Notes under the pieces: model-generated
What the model was told of the DNA's origin: nothing
Databases searched by the model: none
What the model saw: the letters and a program-made list of their open reading frames with translations, nothing else
DNA from: an uncultured bacterium
Lineage (GTDB): Bacteria > Bacillota > Clostridia > Lachnospirales > Lachnospiraceae
DNA length: 52,740 nucleotides
Assembly: GCA_905214955.1 (NCBI GenBank)
Contig: CAJMON010000015.1
Coordinates: 1 to 52,740 of the forward strand
Direction: 5' to 3'
Position numbers and translations under genes: made by a program
Part shown: piece by piece, positions 40,952 to 48,174 of the stretch
Position numbering within the stretch: the first letter of the stretch is position 1
How the letters are laid out: each line of letters opens with the position of its first letter

Positions 40952-40983
40952 AGTATACTAGATGACCTTACGTCACCTTCAAG
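40952..40983 (-). promoter_or_regulatory. Probable promoter for rfbABD
   Basis: On the minus strand TTGAAG (40983-40978) is followed by TAGTATACT, so a -10 of TAGTAT with a 16-base spacer or TATACT with 19 can be drawn. The leader to the rfbA start is about 100 bases. Confidence 0.5.
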
Positions 40984-41259
40984 AACTTTTTTAAAAAAAT
41001 TCGAAATTGTGCGCTCAGACAAATGAAAATTTCTTTATCATTATTTCTTGGTCATATTGCAGGAAAATGTTTGCCATAGAAATTTTTGTTTTTTCATAAT
41101 TAGTAATAGTATTTATCATATACCTCTCCAAGAGTAGGGCGTATTATAAGCTATTTACAAAATAGGCCAATCAGTCTATAAAGTCAATACGTTTTTACAT
41201 AACAAATAAAAAATTTTGCACAAGTCCAGATTATATGTTTTTACATATAACACCAGCTG
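40984..41259. other. AT-rich intergenic region without a visible gene
   Basis: The interval between the rfbA promoter and the end of the MerR-methyltransferase gene has no plausible coding frame or binding site. A small TTATATG/CATATAA hairpin near 41231-41250 could be the end of the minus-strand transcript but lacks a T-run. Nothing else is evident. Confidence 0.5.
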
Positions 41260-42438
41260 TTAAGAGCAGATGAACACACCGGCATCTTTTGTGATGACAA
41301 ATCCATCCGCTGTTTTTTTTCGGACAAAAGCACGAAATTCTTTATAACGGTCTAATAGATACTGGTTCTGGTTGCCGTGGCAGGAAAGAATGTAGGAGAT
41401 CAGGGGATCTGGGTTCGGAACCAGAAGAAAATCTTCATAGGAATGCCAGGCAACCTGACTGAAAAAAGGTTTTAGGATGGAAGTACCGTTTTCCCTGCCA
41501 AACCGCTCATAGAGCCTGTTGGCAGAAAGGACGATCCGGTCATCAAAATCCTGGACCAGCTGGCTGACTTCTTTCATGTGCCCGGCCCCGTAGGTGCTGC
41601 AAAGGAAGGCGCCGCCTGGTTTTAACACCCGGCATACTTCCCGGCAGACCTGGCTGATATTGTCACAGTAGAAGAGAACATGGTTGGCAATGACCAGATC
41701 AAAAGAGCTTTTTTCACATAAAATTTTGCTGCAATCGAATATTTTAAAAGAAAATCGTGGATCCAAAGTTCCTACCGCACGTCTGGCATCCCGCAGCATT
41801 CCTTCGGAAATGTCAGAGAGGGTGATGTGGACATCTTTTGGAAGCCGGGAGAGATTAGAAGTCCACAGGGCACCATCCCCGCATCCAATTTCCAGAATCT
41901 GCATTCCAGATTTGATCTGGCACTGGGTAAAGATCCAGGGAAACCATCCCAGGGGATTTTGAGAATACAGACTGTGCAGGCTGATCCTGGCGGAAATATT
42001 GGAAGCATTCTGATACTGGTTTTTCAGGCTTTTTTCCATACCAGTAAGGTGGATCAGATTTAACATCTGGCTCCAGTCAATGGTCTGCTGGGATTCCAAA
42101 GCGCTGGCGGTGTCCTGAATGGCGCGCTCTACCAGCTGCATCTGCTCAATTTTATCCTGAATCAGCTTTAACTGGATATTCAGAGAATCTGCTAGAAAGT
42201 GGCGGTCCGTATCGTTGATGGTCATTTCTTTGATGTCCTCCAAGGAAAATCCGAGAAATTTTAAGAGGAGGATCTGGGAAAGCCTTGCAAAATCTTCGTC
42301 TGTATAAAAACGGGCCCCGGAATGGGTGACAAAGGAAGGCTTTAAAATGTCCTGTTTGTCGTAGTAGCGGATGGTTCGCAGGGTGACATGAGCCATCCGG
42401 GCGAATTCACCGGAAGAATAGTAACCTTCTTTTTTCAT
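41260..42438 (-). CDS. MerR-family regulator fused to a SAM-dependent methyltransferase
   Basis: The 392-residue protein has an N-terminal MerR winged helix (residues 1-75: GYYSSGEFARMAHVTLRTIR, YYDKQDILKPSF, ARFYTDEDFARLSQILLLK), a coiled dimerisation region (about 80-120), and a C-terminal class I methyltransferase (about 165-290) with the SAM loop MQILEIGCGDGALW and DLVIANHVLFYC, then VCRVLKPGGAFLCSTYG. This suggests a regulator whose effector domain binds or uses SAM; the substrate is unknown. The ATG at 42438 has AAAGGAGG upstream on the minus strand. A structured repeat occupies its leader. Confidence 0.8.
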   Translation of the reverse strand: MKKEGYYSSGEFARMAHVTLRTIRYYDKQDILKPSFVTHSGARFYTDEDFARLSQILLLKFLGFSLEDIKEMTINDTDRHFLADSLNIQLKLIQDKIEQMQLVERAIQDTASALESQQTIDWSQMLNLIHLTGMEKSLKNQYQNASNISARISLHSLYSQNPLGWFPWIFTQCQIKSGMQILEIGCGDGALWTSNLSRLPKDVHITLSDISEGMLRDARRAVGTLDPRFSFKIFDCSKILCEKSSFDLVIANHVLFYCDNISQVCREVCRVLKPGGAFLCSTYGAGHMKEVSQLVQDFDDRIVLSANRLYERFGRENGTSILKPFFSQVAWHSYEDFLLVPNPDPLISYILSCHGNQNQYLLDRYKEFRAFVRKKTADGFVITKDAGVFICS

Positions 42439-42513
42439 AGGCTTGGAACCTCCTTTGTATATATCGTACTTCGTATTTCCACATTTCCGTTGCCACTTCG
42501 GTCGTTGCAAAAC

Positions 42514-42615
42514 GAACATTCAATGGATGTTCTGCACCATATCGGGGCGGGTCACTAAACCTTAAAACCACTCCTGTGCAAGCACATCGTGGTTTCAGGC
42601 TTTTGACCCTGGCAT
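42514..42615 (-). repeat. Structured dispersed repeat, copy 1
   Basis: Positions 42563-42615 are identical over 53 bases to 52686-52738. Read on the minus strand the segment folds: GGGTCA/TGACCC (outer), AAGCCT/AGGTTT with one G-U, AAACCAC/GTGGTTT, and inner TGTGC/GCACA. A further perfect hairpin GAACAT/ATGTTC lies at 42514-42532; the other copy has a different hairpin at the same place. It sits at the predicted 5' end of the MerR-methyltransferase transcript. Confidence 0.7.
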
Positions 42616-42622
42616 CACCATT

Positions 42623-42628
42623 ATTATA
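42623..42628 (-). promoter_or_regulatory. -10 box for the MerR-methyltransferase gene
   Basis: On the minus strand this is TATAAT; no convincing -35 box lies 16-18 bases upstream, which is common for MerR-controlled promoters with altered spacing. The transcript would begin at about 42616, right at the edge of the structured repeat. Confidence 0.45.
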
Positions 42629-42666
42629 CAAAATGAACAGCCAAAAATCCAGGGCTGATTGGGATA

Positions 42667-42695
42667 TTGAAAAATCAGCGGTTTCGTGGTAGAAT
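42667..42695 (+). promoter_or_regulatory. Promoter for the LysR gene
   Basis: TTGAAA (42667-42672), 17 bases, and TAGAAT (42690-42695) form a good promoter ending about 53 bases before the LysR start. Confidence 0.65.
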
Positions 42696-42748
42696 CCGTG
42701 TAATGCTGAAAAGGTACTGAGATTTGTGCGGGAGAAGGTGTTTGAAGA

Positions 42749-43654
42749 ATGAATTTTAACTTTGAGTATTATAAGGTGTTTTATTATGTGGCAAAATACG
42801 GAAGCCTGACCAGGGCGGCCAGTGTTCTGATGACCAGCCAGCCAGCTGTGACCAGAACCATCCGGAACCTGGAAAATGACTTAAGCTGCCGTCTGTTCAT
42901 CCGGAGCAAATCCGGTGTGGAGCTTACTCCAGAGGGAAAAGTATTTTATGAATATGTGGCTGCAGGCTGCGAACAGTTTTCCAAAGGAGTCAATGAACTG
43001 GGAAATATGATCAGCCTGGCAGACGGTACGGTTTACATCAGTGCCACAGAAACAGCTCTTCATGGCTGTCTTTTTGAAGCGATGGAAGAGTTCAACGCCA
43101 GTTATCCCAATGTCCACTTTAAGATTTTAAATAACAGTACCACAAAGTCTATTCAGGCACTGAAAAACGGAAAGGTGGATATGGCTGTGGTGTCGGCACC
43201 GTTTCACATTCCCCAGCCTTTGAAAATGAGCAAACTGTGCGATTATCGGGATGTGTTGATTGGGGGAAAACGCTTTGAAGAGCTGAAAGGAAGAAAAGTA
43301 GCGCTGGAAGAGCTGACAGAGTTTCCATGGATCAGCCTGACCCAGGAGTCCATTACCAGAGACTTTGTGAATGAATATTTTGAAGAACACAGCCTGTCTT
43401 TTCATCCCATTATAGAACTGGATACTACGGACATGATTCTTCCAGCGGTGCGCCACAACTTGGGGATCGGTTTTATTCCAGAAGCCCTGGCAAGAGCAGA
43501 CATGGAAGCAGGAAATGTCTTTGAAATTCAGATGCAGGAGCCCTTTCCACTTCGAAGCATTACCATGATTTATGATACCGAGTATCCAAGGAGTATTGCC
43601 TCTCAGGCTTTCCGAAAATTTTTAGTGAAACGTCAAAAAGGAGCTGCCATGTGA
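42749..43654 (+). CDS. LysR-family transcriptional regulator
   Basis: The 301-residue regulator has the N-terminal winged helix-turn-helix FNFEYYKVFYYVAKYGSLTR with AASVLMTSQPAVTRTIRNLE, and a C-terminal effector domain (about 90-295) of the periplasmic-binding fold (VYISATETALHGCLFEAMEEF). It probably controls a metabolic gene; the nearest candidates are the convergent phosphoketolase gene and the divergent MerR-methyltransferase gene, but no binding site can be assigned. The weak binding site GTTTGAAG may limit translation. Confidence 0.88.
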   Translation: MNFNFEYYKVFYYVAKYGSLTRAASVLMTSQPAVTRTIRNLENDLSCRLFIRSKSGVELTPEGKVFYEYVAAGCEQFSKGVNELGNMISLADGTVYISATETALHGCLFEAMEEFNASYPNVHFKILNNSTTKSIQALKNGKVDMAVVSAPFHIPQPLKMSKLCDYRDVLIGGKRFEELKGRKVALEELTEFPWISLTQESITRDFVNEYFEEHSLSFHPIIELDTTDMILPAVRHNLGIGFIPEALARADMEAGNVFEIQMQEPFPLRSITMIYDTEYPRSIASQAFRKFLVKRQKGAAM

Positions 43655-43665
43655 CAGCTCCTTTT
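43635..43665. terminator. Terminator at the end of the LysR gene
   Basis: AAAAGGAGCTG (43636-43646) pairs with CAGCTCCTTTT (43655-43665). The left arm lies inside the LysR coding end, and the A/T flanks let it act on both strands, so it may also serve the convergent phosphoketolase gene. Confidence 0.75.
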
Positions 43666-43718
43666 CATTGCCAAGCATATCAAAATTGATCCACTGGTTC
43701 AATTTTGATTAAGCAAAA

Positions 43719-46106
43719 TTATTCAGCATCGGGTGTATGCCACTCCCAGTTCCGGATTTCATCCAGATCCTGGCCATACTCAGCGATGTACTGTTTGTGC
43801 TCAACAAGCTTGTCGTTCATCTTCTGAATCAGATAGGAACCCTTGTTTCCAAGCTGGGGCAGATGCATAACAGCGTCTTTTACCAGGTTGAAACGGTCGA
43901 TCTGGTTCTGAACACGCATATCAAACGGAGTGGTGATGGTACCTTCCTCCTGGTATCCATGAACAGACATGTTGTGGTTGTTGCGCTCGAAAGTCAGTTC
44001 GTGGATCAGGGTCGGATATCCATGGAATGCGAAGATAACCGGTTTGTCTTTTGTGAAGATTGCATCGTACTCTGCATCGCTTAATCCGTGAGGATGTTTG
44101 TGATCAGACTGCATCTTGAACAGGTCAACAACGTTTACAACACGAACCTTCAGATCCGGCAGTTCATCACGCAGGATGGTAACAGCAGCCATGGTCTCCA
44201 GAGTCGGTGTATCACCGCAGCAAGCCATTACGATATCCGGTTCTTCGCCATTGTCATTGCTTGCCCAGCTCCAGATACCGATACCCTGTGTGCAGTGCTT
44301 AACAGCCTGATCCATGGTCAGCCACTGACAGCTCGGATGTTTGGAAGCTACGATTGCGTTGACATAGTTCTTGCTCTTGATGCAGTGGTCAAAGCAGGAG
44401 AGCAGACAGTTTGCATCAGGCGGCAGATACATGCGGACAACATCTGCTTTCTTGTTGGCGATGTGATCCAGGAATCCGGGATCCTGATGAGTAAATCCAT
44501 TGTGGTCCTGCTGCCATACGTTGGATGTCAGGATGAAGTTCAGAGAAGCAATCGGCTGTCTCCAGGAAAGCTGGTTGCAAACTTTCAGCCATTTTGCGTG
44601 CTGTGCAGCCATGGAGTCAACGATACGGATGAATGCTTCGTAGCTTGCGAAGAAGCCGTGACGACCTGTCAGCAGGTAGCCTTCCAGCCATCCTTCACAC
44701 ATATGCTCGCTCAGCATAGAGTCCATGATACGTCCGTCTCTTGCAAGACAGTCATCAGTATCCAGCATCTCTGCGTTCCAGTCACGTTTCTCTTCTTCGA
44801 ATACGCGGTACAGACGGTTGGACATGCTCTCATCCGGTCCAAAGATACGGAAGTTCTTGTTCTCTTTGTTCAGTTTGAAGATGTCACGGATATATCCGCC
44901 CAGCTCGATCATATCCTGAGCTTTGGTCTTGCCAGGTTTTACGTCGATGCCGTACTCGCGGAAATCCGGGAGACGAAGATCTTTCAGAAGCTTACCGCCG
45001 TTTGCGTGGGGGTTTGCACCAAGACGGGCATCTCCCTTAGGAGCCAGTTCAGCCAGTTCCGGAATCAGACGACCCTTCTCATCGAAGAGTTCCTGCGGAC
45101 GATAGCTTTCCAGCCACTCTTTTAACAGATCCAGATGCTCCGGAGATTCCATGGTCAGGGGAACCTGATGCGCACGGAAGGAGCCTTCGATCTGCAGTCC
45201 GTCAACAACCTTAGGACCAGTCCATCCCTTCGGGGTACGCAGAACAATCATCGGCCACATCGGACGGGTCGGATCATTGTTCTCACGGGCGTTCTTCTGG
45301 ATAGCCTTAATCTCTTCGATAACGGTATCCATGGTCTCAGCCATGAGTTTGTGCATGGTCATGGGATCGCTGCCCTCTACGAAATAGGGTTTCCATCCAC
45401 AGCCCTTGAAGAAGTTCTCCACTTCCTCATGAGACATACGTGCGAAGAGAGTCGGGTTGCTGATCTTGTAACCATTTAAGTGCAGAATCGGCAGAACAGC
45501 ACCATCGGTGACAGGGTTTAAAAACTTGTTGGACTGCCAGGAAGTAGCCAGAGGGCCAGTTTCTGCTTCGCCGTCACCTACAACAGTGGTAGCGATCAGA
45601 TCCGGGTTGTCAAATACAGCACCGAATGCATGAGCGATGGAGTAACCAAGCTCGCCGCCTTCGTTGATGGAGCCCGGAGTTTCCGGAGCGCAGTGGCTGG
45701 GAACGCCGCAGGGGAAGGAGAACTGTTTGAACATCTTCTTCATACCTTCCTCATCCTGGCTGATGTTTGGGTATACTTCGCTGTAGGAACCTTCCATATA
45801 AGTATTGGCAATCAGGAAGTTTCCGCCATGTCCCGGACCGGAAAGCAGGATCATGTCCAGATCGTAGCGTTTGATAGCACGATTGCAGTGAACATAGATG
45901 AAGTTCTGTCCAGGAACAGTTCCCCAGTGTCCTACGATTTTTTTCTTAATCTGATCCATTGCAAGGGGCTTGCGAAGGAGCGGGTTATCCAGCAGGTAAA
46001 GCTGACCTGCGGAGAGGTAGTTTGCTGCACGCCAGTATGCGTCCATCTTTTCCAGCATTTCCTGGGAAAGAGGCTGTTTTTCAAGGCATACGGTAGATTC
46101 TTGCAT
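43719..46106 (-). CDS. xfp: Phosphoketolase (xylulose 5-phosphate / fructose 6-phosphate)
   Basis: The 795-residue thiamine diphosphate enzyme cleaves xylulose 5-phosphate (and often fructose 6-phosphate) with phosphate to acetyl phosphate. It shows WRAANYLSAGQLYLLDNPLL, HWGTVPGQNFIYVHCNRAI, GPGHGGNFLIANTY, EGGELGYSIAHAFGA, VVGDGEAETGPLATSW (thiamine site), HLNGYKISNPT, ARDGRIMDSMLSEHMCEGWL and FTHQDPGFLDHIANKKADV. Length is standard. GGAGGAAATTC precedes the ATG on the minus strand. It is a single-gene unit with its own promoter. Confidence 0.96.
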   Translation of the reverse strand: MQESTVCLEKQPLSQEMLEKMDAYWRAANYLSAGQLYLLDNPLLRKPLAMDQIKKKIVGHWGTVPGQNFIYVHCNRAIKRYDLDMILLSGPGHGGNFLIANTYMEGSYSEVYPNISQDEEGMKKMFKQFSFPCGVPSHCAPETPGSINEGGELGYSIAHAFGAVFDNPDLIATTVVGDGEAETGPLATSWQSNKFLNPVTDGAVLPILHLNGYKISNPTLFARMSHEEVENFFKGCGWKPYFVEGSDPMTMHKLMAETMDTVIEEIKAIQKNARENNDPTRPMWPMIVLRTPKGWTGPKVVDGLQIEGSFRAHQVPLTMESPEHLDLLKEWLESYRPQELFDEKGRLIPELAELAPKGDARLGANPHANGGKLLKDLRLPDFREYGIDVKPGKTKAQDMIELGGYIRDIFKLNKENKNFRIFGPDESMSNRLYRVFEEEKRDWNAEMLDTDDCLARDGRIMDSMLSEHMCEGWLEGYLLTGRHGFFASYEAFIRIVDSMAAQHAKWLKVCNQLSWRQPIASLNFILTSNVWQQDHNGFTHQDPGFLDHIANKKADVVRMYLPPDANCLLSCFDHCIKSKNYVNAIVASKHPSCQWLTMDQAVKHCTQGIGIWSWASNDNGEEPDIVMACCGDTPTLETMAAVTILRDELPDLKVRVVNVVDLFKMQSDHKHPHGLSDAEYDAIFTKDKPVIFAFHGYPTLIHELTFERNNHNMSVHGYQEEGTITTPFDMRVQNQIDRFNLVKDAVMHLPQLGNKGSYLIQKMNDKLVEHKQYIAEYGQDLDEIRNWEWHTPDAE

Positions 46107-46180
46107 CTTGAATTTCCTCCTTAGAATAATCTATCAGTTTCTATTAGTTGAAAAAGCTTGATATTTTTTTAACCGGGCAC

Positions 46181-46210
46181 ATTGTAACATAAACCAGTGG
46201 AATCGGTAAA
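46181..46210 (-). promoter_or_regulatory. Probable promoter for phosphoketolase
   Basis: On the minus strand TTTACC (46210-46205), 18 bases and TACAAT (46186-46181) give a moderate promoter with a leader of about 70 bases. Confidence 0.45.
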
Positions 46211-46264
46211 ATAACAATATTCTATTTAATACATAAGTTTTTGATATGACATGTGAGAATTTCC

Positions 46265-46292
46265 TTGACACAAGCTGAAAAACAGCTATAGT
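46265..46292 (+). promoter_or_regulatory. Strong promoter with a dyad in the spacer, for the GNAT gene
   Basis: TTGACA (46265-46270) and TATAGT (46287-46292) are 16 bases apart. The spacer contains AGCTG (46273-46277) and CAGCT (46283-46287) as a perfect dyad, an operator-like arrangement. Confidence 0.65.
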
Positions 46293-46325
46293 GAGGGAAA
46301 TGAAAGAGAACAGGAGAAGAGAAAT

Positions 46326-47195
46326 ATGGGAGAGGAAACAATTAAAATACGAAGGTATCAGGAAAAAGATGGGGAAACATTGTACCAGTTGTATCAGGAA
46401 ACTGTAAGGGCGGTATGCAGCAGGGATTATACGGAAGAAGAGATAAAAGCCTGGCTTTCAAAATGCTATCTTCCAGGAGAATGGAACGAAAAATTAAAGG
46501 AAAGCAGCACCTTTACCGCCGTGGCAGGAGAAACACGAACCGGTTTTGGAAACGTGTTGCCGGATGGATATATAGATTGTTTTTGTATTCACAAAGATTT
46601 TCAAAGACAGGGAATTGGAAAGGCACTGCTTGCAAGACTGGAAGAGGAAGTAAAGGACGATGCAGTAACGGAGTTTGGGGTTCATGCCTCCAAAACAGCC
46701 AGGCCGTTTTTTGAAAGCCAGGGATACGAGATAGAATGTGTCAATACAGTGGAACGGGATGGTGTGCTGCTAACCAATTTTTATATGAAAAAAGACCGGA
46801 GGCCCATGTTTGAAAAACGCCAGAAGAAGCGGAAAAAGGTGGCAGAGGAGGTGAAAGCCTGCCAAGAGGGGGATCTGCTTGCAAAAAAGCTGTGGGAGCT
46901 GATCTGCCTGTATGAAGGATGCCATTTCTTTACCAGCAAACAGCTGCCGTTAAAATATAAAGTAAAAGGCGGGGAGCTTTTCTGTGACCGGAGGGCAAAA
47001 TCCATTACTCAGGCTACGATTCTGCGGGCGTACCAGAAGGTGCGGGAGGCAGAAAAAGAAGGAGACCCCATTACCGGTCCCAAACGGCTTGGCATTTTCG
47101 GAGCACCGTATGTGTGGAGCATTTTTAAAACAGCAGGCCTTGTGGAAACAAAAACAGGGGCAGAAAAACCAGGAAGAAACAAAACGGCAGACTGA
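46326..47195 (+). CDS. GNAT acetyltransferase fused to an uncharacterised C-terminal domain
   Basis: The 289-residue protein has an N-terminal GNAT domain (residues 1-155) with the acetyl-CoA loop CIHKDFQRQGIGKALLARLE and FGVHASKTARPFFESQGYE. A basic linker (MFEKRQKKRKKVAEE) leads to a second domain (about 175-275) ending in ITGPKRLGIFGAPYVWSIF. I associate this second part with small stand-alone clostridial proteins of unknown role, some read as DNA-binding-like, but I cannot name the family. The acceptor substrate is unknown. The end of the transcript lies in the hairpin that also carries the next gene's binding site. Confidence 0.7.
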   Translation: MGEETIKIRRYQEKDGETLYQLYQETVRAVCSRDYTEEEIKAWLSKCYLPGEWNEKLKESSTFTAVAGETRTGFGNVLPDGYIDCFCIHKDFQRQGIGKALLARLEEEVKDDAVTEFGVHASKTARPFFESQGYEIECVNTVERDGVLLTNFYMKKDRRPMFEKRQKKRKKVAEEVKACQEGDLLAKKLWELICLYEGCHFFTSKQLPLKYKVKGGELFCDRRAKSITQATILRAYQKVREAEKEGDPITGPKRLGIFGAPYVWSIFKTAGLVETKTGAEKPGRNKTAD

Positions 47196-47233
47196 TGAAA
47201 TGTAAACTCTTATAAAAAGACAACAATGAAGAT

Positions 47234-47267
47234 CTCCTGCATATTCTATAAGAGAATAAGGCAGGAG
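47234..47267 (+). promoter_or_regulatory. Terminator-like hairpin holding the amidase ribosome binding site
   Basis: CTCCTGC (47234-47240) pairs with GCAGGAG (47261-47267) and encloses ATTCT/AGAAT; TTTTTT follows at 47269-47274 and the amidase ATG is at 47275. The AGGAGG binding site is the right arm itself. It could terminate the GNAT transcript, hide the binding site, or both. Confidence 0.6.
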
Positions 47268-47274
47268 GTTTTTT

Positions 47275-48084
47275 ATGCCGCCAATTGTAGTAATTGATGC
47301 AGGACATGGAGGAGAAAGGGACAGCGGCGCTGTCTATCTTGGACGGGAAGAGAAAAATGACAATTTAAACCTGGCGCTGGCTGTGGGAAAAATCCTTCAG
47401 GACCATGGCATCGAAGTGGTCTATACCAGAACCACAGATGTTTACCAGCAGCCAGCACAGAAAGCGCAGATTGCCAACAACACAGGAGCAGATTTTTTTG
47501 TGTCCATTCACCGCAATTCCGGTTCTGTGCCCGGACAGTACAATGGAGTGCAGACATTGGTGTACGCTCCTTCAGGAATAAAGCTTTTGATGGCAGAGAA
47601 TATTAATGAAGAGCTGGAGAAAGCCGGATTTCAAAATCTTGGAGTGGAAGCCAGACCAGATCTTGCAGTTCTTCGCAGAACCCGGATGCCGGCAGTTCTG
47701 GTGGAAGCCGGATTTATCAACAGTGAGGAAGACAACCGGATTTTTGATGAAAAATTTCAGGAAACCGCCCAGGCCATTGCCGATGGCATTTTGAAGACCA
47801 TTCAGGAAGAAACCAGTGAAAAAAACGGAATTGAAGGAATGGATGATCCGCAAAAAGCAGATCCTGTGTGGTATACGGTGCAGACCGGAGCCTTTCGAAA
47901 CCGCCAGGATGCCTGGAGAATGCTGTATGGACTGATGAGCCAGGGATTTCCAGTGTATCTGACAGAAGGGAACGGCTATTATCGGGTAAGAGTGGGGTTG
48001 ATGCAGTCTTTAGATGAAGCCATCCAGATGGAACAGATGCTTCGGCATTATGGGTACAGTACCTGGCTGGCAGCAGTGATGTAA
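47275..48084 (+). CDS. N-acetylmuramoyl-L-alanine amidase with SPOR domain
   Basis: The 269-residue protein has an Amidase_3 catalytic domain (residues 1-180) with the zinc ligands in VVIDAGHGGERDSGAV (His), then NDNLNLALAVGKIL with the Glu region, FFVSIHRNSG (His) and VLVEAGFINSEEDN (Glu). A SPOR-type domain follows (about 200-269: WYTVQTGAFRNRQDAWRML, YYRVRVGLMQSLDEA). It starts directly at the catalytic fold with no signal peptide, so export is unexplained. It would cut the bond between muramic acid and the stem peptide. An L,D-transpeptidase follows. Confidence 0.88.
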   Translation: MPPIVVIDAGHGGERDSGAVYLGREEKNDNLNLALAVGKILQDHGIEVVYTRTTDVYQQPAQKAQIANNTGADFFVSIHRNSGSVPGQYNGVQTLVYAPSGIKLLMAENINEELEKAGFQNLGVEARPDLAVLRRTRMPAVLVEAGFINSEEDNRIFDEKFQETAQAIADGILKTIQEETSEKNGIEGMDDPQKADPVWYTVQTGAFRNRQDAWRMLYGLMSQGFPVYLTEGNGYYRVRVGLMQSLDEAIQMEQMLRHYGYSTWLAAVM

Positions 48085-48174
48085 AAAGAAATACTTTCGC
48101 GATGAAGCGGAAAATGATACAATGAAAAAGACATGGAAAACGGTCATTGAAATAGAAAGGTGCGGGCAGAGGGG

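Noticed and set aside
44088..45125. A 345-codon open frame on the plus strand opposite phosphoketolase
   Set aside because: It is an antisense frame within a complete, strongly conserved phosphoketolase gene, has no good binding site, and its protein has no recognisable motif. Long antisense frames are common in such codon usage.
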